DNA of 64,000 nucleotides from Lepas anatifera (taxonomy: Eukaryota > Arthropoda > Thecostraca > Lepadidae): positions 620,001-684,000 of the forward strand of contig JAOTON010001679.1 of the NCBI GenBank assembly GCA_034440635.1. Reading direction: 5' to 3'. Made by a program: the position numbers and the translations under genes. The notes beneath the pieces are model-generated. The model was not told the origin of the DNA, ran no database searches, and saw only the letters and a list, made by a program, of their open reading frames with translations. The stretch's first letter is position 1; every line of letters begins with the position of its first letter. Positions 23,283 through 33,859 of the stretch are shown here, piece by piece.

Positions 23283-25375
23283 TAGGGCTGATAATCCCGG
23301 GACATTTTTGCAATCCCGGGATCCCGGGATTCATCGACCCTCAATCCCGGGATATCCGGGATCCCGGGATTAGACATTTTTTCAATAAACATGTCGAAAA
23401 TTAGTGTCTGCTTTAGGTAACGTTTGTGGCATATTCGTAACAGCATAGTAAATATTTCCCGTTAAGGATAACTCATAGCATACTATTCTTACCATGCGGA
23501 AAGCACATGAAATTCATATGGACACTAAACAGAATAAAACGTTTTGCTCCCCAAACAAAGACATATGAATGGTATTGACAATATATATTTCTTGGTTATA
23601 TTTCTAGTCATATTACAATAGAGGTATTTACCTATTGTGACCCGGCATATTGTGTCCTGGTCACACAAGTCACCTGCCACGATAGTAGCACTTGAGGAAG
23701 CAAAGGGCATCAACGGCTTCGTCGCCGAGACTCTATCGTTCTTTAGTGACGGTATTCCCGACAGTTGAAAACACACGTTCCGACTCAACATTCGTAGGGA
23801 CTATGTGCTTGAGTCAGCTGTAGGACAGAGCTATCATACCACTTCTTCCAGAGGCAGGCAGGTTTTCCAACTCTTTCCTAATGACCTTGGTCATAAGCGA
23901 AGGATTGGAGAGACTTAGCCTGGATGCACTTGAACTGTGATCTGGCTCTGGAACTCTTTTATCTTATCTAGAGCCTGTTGGAGCATCGATTGAAGCGACT
24001 GTGCTGGCTGAGGATCATCAACGTCCATCGCTTCTGCATCTACAACTACTTCGGAAGCATGCATCTGTCCCAGGCCATTTTTTAACATGTTAACTGGGGG
24101 CAATTGGCCCCCAGTCGGCCGAAATGCTCCCCCGTGCCGGGAAATTGGCCCCCCCAGTAAAAAAGACAAGTCTTGCTTAAAACTTAATAAACAAAAACTC
24201 ACCTAACAAAAATAAAACAGAATACCACCCGTTAATAAGTTTGTTCTATTGCTCGTCCCAAACCGACAATCCACAAACATCGTCCCAAACCGGCAATCAA
24301 AAACTACCATCAGTAGCCGTCTACTCCATCGTGCAAAAACGTAACAAAGCAAGTAGTTGCGGGAAATCCCGGCTAAATAGCCTCAGCATCAATTTAACTA
24401 GCCACAACGCAGGAAATAGCCTAAAACCAATCAAGCATCGTTTTCTATCCGACCAGAAGCCCCCGCCAGCCAGTACCGTGGCACTGCATGATGCTCTCAT
24501 TTCAGACGTGGTCGGTTGTCAGCGCTCAGAGCTCCGTCGTGGATTAGGCGGGACACAGTGTAGTCAAAGCGCGTCAGACTGGTTACTGGTGTGCCGGTGT
24601 GAAGTGCTTAACCCATTTATTATTATTGTGTTGGTAGCATATGTGAAATTTAGAGTGAGATCGTTGCATTACTTTTTCTGTCAAGTTGATAGGGAGACCG
24701 GGGTCAACTGTAGCGATTCTTACTTTTCTGCTTCAGGAAGGGCAACGCTTTGTGCCAGAAAACTTTTCATCATATTTTCAGCAACCTTGACATTTTGGCT
24801 ATCTGGAAGATGTAGCACTATACCAAAATAAAAACATTGATTGGTCTTTGCTTGGCTAGTACATAACTTCGCTAGTACATAACTACATAACTTGGCTTTG
24901 AAATACTTACTTCAAATGTTGCATTTGACCCCATCCAGGGTCAGTTGTGACACCCCAGGGGTCAATTGTAATATATTAAAGCCATGCGTCTGGTTCTTTT
25001 CGATCGCGACGCATGTCTCGTTAGGGTCGTTAAAAAAATTTTTTTTTTACTTTTCAGACTCGATCTCGAACAGAGAAACTGACACGGTGTGAACTGTGAA
25101 GCGATGCCAGGTACAATCTACGTACATGCAGAAGGGAGAGCCTGGATTTTGCTTGTGTTTGAACATTTCAGGTAGGTAAAATATTAAGCATAAAACAACG
25201 CTGTAGCCTGTTGTTGGATTCTATAATGGTTTTTATTACTATCAACGACGCTTTTCACGCCATTTTTAGTGTTGGAAAATATCGGGATCCCGGGATTTAG
25301 AAATATATAATCCCGGGATTCGGATTAATACAATCCCGGGATCCCGGGATCCCGATCCCGGGATTATCAGCCCTA
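23283..25375 (-). mobile_element. hAT-superfamily transposon with 20-bp TIRs and perfect 8-bp TSD
   Basis: The ends are exact inverted repeats: TAGGGCTGATAATCCCGGGA on the left and its reverse complement on the right. CTGCTTGT occurs immediately outside both ends (23,275-23,282 and 25,376-25,383), the 8-bp duplication typical of hAT. The subterminal regions are packed with ATCCCGGGAT palindromes. A broken transposase tail is on the minus strand. A small block at about 24,085-24,170 (GGGGGCAATTGGCCCCC) looks like a further insertion. The centre otherwise has no clear coding region. Confidence 0.92.
23650..24060 (-). pseudogene. hAT transposase C-terminal (dimerisation) remnant
   Basis: The minus strand reads VIRKELENLPASG, then a broken stretch, then HIVPTNVESERVFSTVGN, and finally GDEAVDALCFLKCYYRG. 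This is the hAT C-terminal dimerisation domain signature (S-x-E-R-x-F-S ... L-x-F-L-K). In-frame stops occur after LSYS and between VTKER and SLGDE, so it cannot make active transposase. An acidic upstream piece (about 23,925-24,060) may belong to the same protein. The catalytic DDE region is not visible. Confidence 0.75.
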
Positions 25376-25383
25376 CTGCTTGT

Positions 25384-26170
25384 ATACACAATTACGCCGG
25401 TTATAATTTGGCTGGTCTAATGATGAACATGCCATACACAAAGGATGTCAAGAGATAACTGGTACCTAATGCACCTGACCCTGTTCAATCACAAAATAGA
25501 TACCAACTCTCACCTTTTTGCCAAATGTTCCACGGGCTGAGCTTCCGTCTGCCACTCACTGCAGGAAAATGGCGCTGGAAGATGCAAAAGTCGCTTGGTT
25601 CAAAGAAAGAACTCAGTATAGGGTAACCTACCACCTTAATTGCACTAAAGTTGGCGCCATTTTTCTGTCTTCACACCGAAGTATTCCAAAGGGGATGGAA
25701 CATATCAAATGAACGCTCCATGCAGTACCACCTGGTGTTAGAAAACTCTCCTTTTCCACAATAGGTACTAGATTAAGAACCCACAATTTTGATCAGTGGT
25801 TACTTACACCAATTTGGATGTTAGATGTAGTACCACCTGGTGTTAGGAAACTCTCCTTTTTCCAATTAGGTGCTGGATGAAGAGCCACCAAGGTACTGAT
25901 CTAAGATAACGGTTATCTTACCTCTTGCTTGCATGTTGTTAGTACTCTAATCTAATATAGGCATGGAGTCCATGCAGTATCGATTGGAGAGTGAAAAAAC
26001 ATGACGAATACATTGACACTGTAAAGTGTACTTGGGTGAATCACTTTATTTGGTGTGTCCGATTTCACTCCCGGATTAAGACTAAGCTTAGCAGCCCCAC
26101 GCTACTGAGTTATAAAAAGACTTCAAGTAGTACAGAGGGTACTAAAAAATTATCTGTGTGTAGTGCTTTT
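25384..26170. other. Small tandem duplication at 25,715-25,910; otherwise unassigned
   Basis: GTACCACCTGGTGTTAG and the following ~85 bp (CTCTCCTTTTCCA..ATTAGGTGCT) occur twice about 105 bp apart. No gene or further repeat was recognised. Confidence 0.5.
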
Positions 26171-26632
26171 TTGACACGCACGCTGCTGGGGCCCCTGGCA
26201 TGACGCGCCCCACTGGGAGGGGCGTATTTTCCCCCTCTGTATCTCATTTTCCAGCAAAGTTAAAGAAAAATTACGGACAGCATTCGAAAGCTCTTGATTA
26301 GACGGAGATAAGTTATGCACAGTATTTTTATGTCAAGTTAGTATTAAGGTCAGCATAGGTCAAAGAACGTTCCATAGGCTTACAACAGGGCAGTTAACGT
26401 TTCCCTGTGTAGAATTTTACTCGGCGGAGCTAGAGCAAACATTTATGCATCATTGGATTTCTCTCATCGTGGCGTATGGAGTGATGTATAATATGACCTT
26501 GCTAGGTCAAATTGTGAAAATGACCTGGCATCGAGCTAGTTCGGGGTCACAGGGTGACCTGGTAAGGTCATGTTGCGTATAAATTTGACTCTTCGTGAAA
26601 ATATAAGCACAATGCAAGCAAAATGGGAGCTT
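26171..26632 (-). mobile_element. Family C TTAA element, truncated
   Basis: The reverse complement of the right ~460 bp of the complete C copy at 39,494-40,519. It starts TTGACACGCACGCTGCTGGG (degraded TTAACACGCGCC...) and stops near TTTTGCTTGCATTGTGCTTA. The left half is missing. Confidence 0.75.
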
Positions 26633-27404
26633 TAATTGTTAAAATGAAACACTTGGATACCGCCTGAGAAGCATACGGATGTGCTGTTTCGTCATTGTTA
26701 GCGGTAATAGACTGACGTGATCGGCTGGTATCGACTTGCTGTCAGGTTATGTCGCCACCGCCGCGGCGGTGGCAGCTAGAGAACAGCGGCGCGCCGCTGT
26801 TCCCAGCGTGATGATTGAACCGTGGCGCCACCTATGTGATAGGTTCAATGTGCACACATGGGCGCCTCATTGCTCAGTAACTGTTGCTGATCTTGTATCG
26901 AGTCCCAATACCTGGTTAAGCTAGTGGCTGGTATGGAAACGCTGTGTTTATGCTTATGCGTGCCGGACATCCAACTATTTCGAGTACTTACCTCGACATT
27001 GTTTTGTTAAATTTGCTGCAAGAAGCAGGGCCTTTCGTATATAAGCTCTCACCTTCTGCTTTGGCAGCTCTCCCTTTCGTCACAGCTATTGTACTTGTGT
27101 ATCTTGTATGCCACTTTAAACCAACGTGTAACTGAACTGTATTCTTTTGTACAATGAGGTTCTTTGAACAACCAGCAACTTCATGAGGTTTTATTCTATC
27201 TACGTATCCCATAATATGAATCTGTACCCGACCTACTAAAACTTTTGCAGAATCTCCACTTCAGAGGCCGTTTGTGTAGCAATTTTCTGAATGTACCGTT
27301 TGATCATTTTCGGCGGTGATGGACAGACGTAGCCGGCTGGTATTGAACCCAAATTGAAATTTTGTCAGCGTCACTTATGGTCTTGGTCTGACGAGCGATT
27401 CATA
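26633..27404. other. Unassigned; two adjacent perfect GC palindromes at 26,754-26,802
   Basis: GCCACCGCCGCGGCGGTGGC (26,754-26,773) and a 22-bp palindrome centred on GGCGCGCC (26,781-26,802) are perfect and only 7 bp apart. Similar phrases around 26,690-26,730 and 27,310-27,345 (GGCTGGTAT..GA) suggest an old duplication. No gene was recognised. Confidence 0.5.
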
Positions 27405-27412
27405 GCCTCACC

Positions 27413-30060
27413 CAGGGGCGCAGCCAGGGGGGGCACAGGGGCACGTGCCCCCCATCGGTGCCGGGGTGCCCTTTTGATTTCCAAGTGGTGTACCCTCTTT
27501 GGGCCCTGCCGCTCGAAATCTAGTGCCCTACGCCGTTGAGCCTAGATGGAACTAGACTGTATTTAGCGATTTAAACTATTGTTTGACCATTAACCCGCGC
27601 CCCACCGGGGGTCCAGCGCCACCTTCGCCCCACGGGGGGGCCATCGATAGCCCCCTCTAACTCCGAAAATATGGGCGTTAGCGCAAATCTGCAAAGTGCA
27701 ATAGAAAGCTCGCGTGAATTCAGTACGAAATTACTCCACATGTTTTAGTGCTCAGGTCAATGGTTTGACCTCCAGAGGTCAAATTAGGTCAAGATCGGCT
27801 ATTTTCACTCAAATATGCAATGCTTAAGCAAACTGGACATAACTCTTATGTCATTAGAGCTATTGAGGTCTGGTAAAGTACACTTGATAGGAAATTGTCA
27901 GTACTTTTTCCGCTATGCAAAATGTAAAGACCTCCCGCCAGTGGTTTGACCTCCAGAGGTCACCTCGTGACCTAAGATGACCTGAGGTCACGAAAGGTCA
28001 GAAAGTGACCTTGCCGTATATCAAATGAAAGCCAATGACAAGACAAACACGGTGGTATTTGTTTCAGCGCTCTAGCTTATACAGGTCAAAAGTTATTGTC
28101 AAAATACTATTTTTGACCCTGGTGACCTTGGATGACCTTGGAGAGGTCAAAGGGCAAATATGGCCCCTGGAATCCATGAAAGGGTGTCCAAGAACGCTTT
28201 TCTGACCAAGCTGAGCATTTTCAATCGCTTTTGTGACTTTTAGATCATAAGACAGCTTTTCCCCATGCTTTTTCAATGGGAGAGGTCACCTCGTGACCTG
28301 ACCTCAGGGCACGAAATGGAAAAATCCCGGATATACACCTTGTAGACCCCGGAGGGGCCATAAAGTGTAGCAAGTTTCAAATCGATCGACTCCGAAATGT
28401 AGCTCTTACAGAGCTCTAAAGTTGAAGTGAGGTGACCTTGGTTGACCTCGTCTGGTGACCTGACCTTGGGTGACCCGGGGTAAAAAATTTCAGGGATGGT
28501 GGCAAAATGATGCAGTGAGAGGTAGAGCCCTCAACCGCGGTGCTGCGCCTCTTCGTTTTTCTGTTATCCCGGAAAAACCTTAGGGGGCCATCGATGGCCC
28601 CCGGTGGGGCGAGGGTTAAGTGCCTTTTTGTCAGTTGGGGCATTCTGTCGCCTTTCCAAGCACCTGGGAATAATATAGGTACATAATCCGTTTCCAGATA
28701 ATGCCTGATCGTCGCCAATAATCGTACGGGCAGAGCTAGTCTGGTACCCCCTGAGCGCTGGTCATGGCCCCTGGAGCTGATCATGTGCCCTCTGAGCTGA
28801 TCTGATGCCTCCGTAGTCAATCTGGTGCCCCCCCTGAGAAAGTAATTGTGCCTTCTGAACCTATATAAACTCTCTGAGTTAGTATGATGCCTCCGAGCTT
28901 GCCTAGTGCCCTATCAGCTGTTTTAGTCCCCTTGAGCTGATCCGGGGAGCCCTGAACTTATTTAATGTCTCCCATAGTTTATCTACTGTCCAGGGCCGCA
29001 GCCAGGGGGCACAGGGGGCACGTGCCCCCATCGGTGCCGGGTGCCCTTTTGATTTCCAGGTGGTGTACCCCCTTTGGGCCGTGCCGCTCGAAATTTAGTG
29101 CCCTACGTCGTTGAACCTAGATGGAACTAGACTGCATTTAGCGATTTCAACTATTGTTTGGCAATTAAGTGCCTTTTTGGTCAGCTAGGGCATTCTGTCG
29201 CCTTTCCAAGCACACGTGAAGAGTATAGGCACGTAATCCGTTTCCAGATAATGCCTCATCGTCGCCAATGATCGTACGGGCGGAGCTCATCTGGTGCCCC
29301 TGGAGCTGATCACGTGCCCTCTGAGCTTATCTGGTGCCCTCGTAGTCAATCTGGTGCCCCTCTGAGAAAATAAGTGTGCCTTCTGAACCTATATAAACTC
29401 TCTGAGTTAGTTTGATGCCTCCGAGCTTGTCTGGTGTCCTTTTAGCTGTTTTAGTGCCCCTTGAGCTGATCTGGGCCCCTGAACTTATTTAATGCCTCCT
29501 GGAGTTTATCTACTGTCCAGGGGGGCACACGGGGCACGTGCCCCCATCGATGCCGGGTGCCCTTTTGATTTCCAGGTGGTGTACCCCTTTGGGCCATGCC
29601 GCTCGAAATTTAGTGCCCTACGTCGTTGAACCTAGATGAAACTAGACTGCACTTACCGATTTCAACTATTGTTTGACAATTAAGTGCCTTTTTGGTCAGC
29701 CAGGGCACTCTGTCGCCTTTCCAAGCACCCGGGAAGAGTATGGGCACCTAGTATGTGTCCACCTAATGCCTCATCGTCGCCAATAATCGTATGGGTGAAG
29801 CTAATCTGGTGCTCCTTGAGCTCATCTCGTGGCCACTCAGCTGGTCTTGGCCCCTTGAGCTGATTACTTGCCCTTTAAGCTGATCTGGTGCCCCTGAGTC
29901 AATGGAGTGCCCCACTGAGCAAATAATTAGGCCTCCTGAACGAATATAATGCCCTCTGGATTAGTCTAATGCCTCCGAGCCTGCTTCGTGCCCTAATGGC
30001 TGATTTAGTGCCCCTTGAGCTGATTCGGGCCCCCGAGCTGATCTCATGCCTCCCCAAGTT
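27413..30060 (+). repeat. Three tandem ~530-bp units of a hAT left end
   Basis: Each unit starts CAGGG(G/C)CGCAGCCAGGGGG or a decayed form, continues through GCACGTGCCCCCATCG, then GTGCCGCTCGAAATTTAGTG and CAATTAAGTGCC, and ends in ~20-bp repeats of the GAGCTGATCTGGTGCCCC type. Unit 1 carries a family A insertion exactly at its TTAA; units 2 and 3 keep that site uninterrupted. Confidence 0.8.
27590..28619 (+). mobile_element. Family A TTAA element, complete
   Basis: Starts TTAACCCGCGCCCCACCGGG and ends CCCCCGGTGGGGCGAGGGTTAA, 1,030 bp including both TTAA. It is rich in AGGTCA/TGACCT. Its flanks, read together with one TTAA, match the uninterrupted sites at about 29,160 and 29,680 (CAATTAAGTGCC). 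The insertion therefore duplicated TTAA. Confidence 0.92.
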
Positions 30061-31450
30061 GATTCTGTCTCTTAAGTCAATATGGTGCCTCTTCAGCTGA
30101 TTAGGTGCCCCCTCAGCTGATTATTGATATCTCCTTAGATGGCCTGGTGTCCCCCTAAGCTGGTTTGGCGGGCCCTGAGCCCACCTTGTGTCCCCTGAGC
30201 TGTTACGTTGCTCCCTGGGCTGATTTAGGTTCCTGCCATAGTCTGGGGGGCTGGGAGCTGATCTTGCCCCCCGAGCGGATCGATCTGGTGCCACCTGAGC
30301 TGCAATATTGCCCCTGAGTCGATCTGGTGCCTCCTGAGCCCATCTGATACCCTCTGAGCTAGTCTGGTGCCCCTTGAGCTAATCTGGTGCCCTTTAAGCT
30401 GATCTGGGCCTCCTTACGTGATTTCATGAGCAGCTTTAAGGCCCTGAGCTGAGCTGGGGCCACAGAGGCTGATGAGGGCTCCTAAGATGGTATTGTGCCC
30501 CTGAGCTGATTAAGTGCCTCCTGACTTGATCTGGTATTCCCGAGCTGGTCGGGGACCACTGATCTGATTGTTTGTCCCCGAAGCTGATTTGGTGCCCTAT
30601 GGGCATCTGGTGTCCCCTGAGCAGCTCTGGGGTTTTGAACTGATTGGGCCCCGAGCTGGTGAGGGATCCCTGAGCTGATTTAGTGCCCCTGACTTGAACT
30701 TGCCCCCTGCGCTGATCGATCTGGTGCACCCTAAGCAGACATACTGCCCCCTGAACTTAACTAATGCCCCCTGAGTCGATCTGGTGCCTGCTGAGTTATC
30801 AGTGTGTCTCCTGAGCCCATCGTATTCCCTCTGAGCTAGTCTGGTGCCCCATGGCTAATATGGTGCTCTTTAAGCTGACCCGGGCCTCCTGGGTTGATTA
30901 CGTGATTTCCTGAGCAGCTCCCAGGCCCTGAGCTGAGCTGGACCCACAAGGGGTTGGTGAGGGCCCCTGAGATGCTATGGGGCTCCTGATTAAGTGCCTC
31001 CTGACTTGATATTGTATTCCCGAGCTGATCTGGGCCCCGAGCTGGTCGGGGACCACTGATCTGATTGTTTGTCCCCGAGGCTGATATGGTGCCCTATGGG
31101 TCGATCTGGTGTCCCCTGAGCAGCTCTGGGGCTTTTGAACTGCTTGGGCCCCGAGCTGGTGAGAGATTCCTGAGCTGAATTAGTGCCCCTGACTTGATCT
31201 TCCCCCCTCACCTGACTTGAGGCCCCTGAACTGATCTGGGGCCCCAAGAGCTGATCTGTGGCCCAAGAGCGGATCTAGGTTCTGAGGGTACCCTGAGCTG
31301 GTCTGGGCGCTGAGCTTGTGAGAGCCCCTTAAGTTGGCTTGAGGCCCCCTGAGGTGATCTGGCGCCTTAAACTGTTCTGGGGCTTCTTGAACTGGTTTAA
31401 GGCCCTATAAGCCTATCTGTGGCCCATTGAGCTAGTCTGATGACCTCATC
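28740..31450. repeat. Degenerate ~20-bp tandem region (GAGCTGATCTGGTGCCCC)
   Basis: Over 100 loosely conserved units of the form CTGATCTGGTGCCCCCTGAG recur with 18-30 bp spacing, interrupted by the two internal copies of the hAT left-end unit. A longer-period similarity is visible between about 30,290-30,720 and 30,720-31,200. Minus-strand open frames here (30,436-30,729; 30,990-31,247) are by-products. Confidence 0.8.
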
Positions 31451-31990
31451 TCTGGGACAAATGAGCTAGTCTAGTCCCTGGGTGATGCATAAGCTGCTCT
31501 GTGGCCCTGATCTACATCAGGGGCCCCTGAGGTGGTCTTGAATAGACAGACAATAAGAACACAAGGCCAACTCCCATGATCTAGGGGCGGGGTCACTGAG
31601 CTAGTCTAGTCCCTGGAGGCAAAACTGGGGGGGATGGGGAAAGCTGCTCTGGAGGCCTCTGATCCACACTTGGGGGCCCCAGAGCTGGTCTTGAATAGAT
31701 GGGGAATAAGAACACAATGGAAACTCCCCTTGTAAAACGGAGCTAACGAGGAATGAGGAATCTCTAAAACGGCTTGTGATACCTAGGCACCCCTGGTTAT
31801 ATGAATTGCTTATTATACTGGTGGATACTGGGAAGAAATGATAAAAGGCTTGTGCCCCTGAGCTCAGAGGACAGTCCCCTAAACCAGGATTTCTACTAAT
31901 TGATTTAAATTAAGAACTAGTTTTCACAATTTTCAGCCCTGTCACACCATCCCCATCCAAACAACCGGCCTGTTCACCTTTTATTTACTC

Positions 31991-33167
31991 TTAACCTTCG
32001 CCGGTGGGGGGTCTTTTGACCCCCTCGGGTTTTTCCGAAGCGACCAAAAAACGGCGCGCAGCGCCGCCAAACTTGGTCTAGCTGTTCCTTCATCATTTTT
32101 ACATCTTTCCTGAAAATTTTAGCTCAAGGTCATATCAGGTCAGGTCACCAGGTCAGGTAAAGTGACCTCACCTCAAAAATACTTAGGACGGCATAACTAA
32201 AAGAAGGGTTAATCAATCAGTTGAAACTCATACCACATCTTGGGCCCACCAGGAGCTACAACATTTGTTCCGGGATTTTTATATTGGTGACCTAAGGTCA
32301 TGTGCAGAGCATGACCTCCCCATTGACAATGCATTGGGAAAATCACGAAATGAGCTTTTCTCAGTAAGTATGGATGGAATCAACTTCAAACATCGGTTGC
32401 GACTTGCTCTTAGCCCATTTCTGAAGCTGATACCAAAATTTTTGACTTGTGACCTTTAAAAGGTCACCTTAGGTCAAATAAGCATTTTTGGTGTTTTTCT
32501 GTATAGATTTTGAATAAACTAAGATAGAGCTTTATTTTGTCACCAAAGTGTTTGTATAGTCACTGGAAGTCAAATGATATACATCATGACTATACCAGGT
32601 CAAGTTGGGTCAGACCGTTGACCTGGGTCAGGTCAAATTCTTAAATTTGACCTGGCATAGCAATATCATATATCATTCGATTCGTATTGACCAGAGGATT
32701 GCAATGTGCATAAACTATGGCTGTATCTTGTTTGGTTTGGAAGCTATTAGCGAAAAGTAAAGACCTTTTGCATGGGTGGCTATGGACATTCCCAAGAATA
32801 TGCCCAATATTTAGTGACCTGTAGCTCCCTAGGCTTTGACCTGACACGAAAATGAATGCCACTCTAATGAAAGCACATCTCAAGAGCTTTCGAATGGTGT
32901 TAGAAAATGTTTCTAGCTATCATAGTTTCTGAGATATAGGAGGTTTTCTTAGTACACCTCATATTAGCGATTTTGACCTATTTTGACCTCTGGTGACCTT
33001 GATATTGACCTGACAGAAAATGACCGAAGTATTTTCGATATCATTTTCGAAGAGCTTTGATTGCCGTTTTGGCTTTTTTCTAGCTCTCTTAGTTTTTGAG
33101 ATCGTGGGGGTCTTTTAGCCCCCCACCAGGGCGAAGGTGGCTCGTACCCGCCACCGGGGCGGGTTAA
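31991..33167 (+). mobile_element. Family E TTAA element, complete
   Basis: Starts TTAACCTTCGCCGGTGGGGG and ends CACCGGGGCGGGTTAA. Length is about 1,177 bp. It carries GCGCGCAGCGCCGCC near the left end and many TGACCT/AGGTCA motifs. A nearly full reverse-orientation copy lies at 49,634-50,833 and aligns across most of its length by eye. No coding capacity. Confidence 0.88.
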
Positions 33168-33859
33168 CTGGGACCGATCCTTGAGAATATGGAACTTAAT
33201 AAACGCGTTCGAAAGGTATCTCCCAAATTTTTCCGGCAGGAAAAATGTGTTCTTCCAAAGACACTATGCTACTCCTCGTCCCACGGCGATTGTGGGAGGC
33301 AAGGAACTTAATCCGCGTTCAGCCAGGGCTCACTCGTCACGACAAAACCAGTGGGCATAACAAATGAATTTTTGTCTCCAATATGCCTTAACCTGTACAT
33401 TGTAACAGATAGCACATGCTCCGCTGATTTCTCTGATGTTAAGTACTTGCATGAGTTGGTTGATTTGTCCTTAAATCTATCCAAAACAGTCGTATTTTGG
33501 CTACTTCCAAGACATTTTGGTGATATTTTTTCCCTGCTTTCGGTTTTAATCGAGTTTTCTTTCTCCGTCAATGATTTATTTGCATTTTTATTGAACCAAA
33601 GATGCCCAAAAAATGATATAAACAAAGTAATAGTAAGTTTTTTAGGTTACGTTAAAAAGTGTCCTTTTTCCCCGGGGTGCCCCTCAAAGTTGGTGTGCCC
33701 CCCATACCAAAGCTCTGGCTGCGCCCCTGGCATCGCCTTAACGAGACGTGCATTGGATGCGCTGTGTACTTTATTGCTAGTTTTGCTACTTTAGTTTCTG
33801 AATCCTAATCTCGACTCAAGCCTTGCAACAGCCCTCTGTTGTTACCGTTATTAGCATAC

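Larger units (their letters stand above)
27413..33729. mobile_element. Large hAT-like composite element with 15-bp TIRs
   Basis: CAGGGGCGCAGCCAG at 27,413 has an exact inverted match ending at 33,729. The flanking 8-mers GCCTCACC (27,405-27,412) and GCATCGCC (33,730-33,737) agree at 6 of 8 positions, as expected of an aged hAT duplication. Its interior has three tandem copies of a ~530-bp left-end unit (starting 27,413, 28,991 and 29,518), a long degenerate tandem region, and nested TTAA elements of families A and E. A 105-codon minus frame at 33,308-33,625 near the right end may be a transposase relic but is not recognisable as such. Confidence 0.7.

Noticed and set aside
24241..24831. 196-codon frame inside the hAT element
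   Set aside because: No transposase motif or other domain is visible and it follows the broken transposase on the opposite strand; likely chance.
33351..33794. 147-codon plus-strand frame crossing the right end of the hAT composite
   Set aside because: It crosses the transposon terminus and has no recognisable motif.
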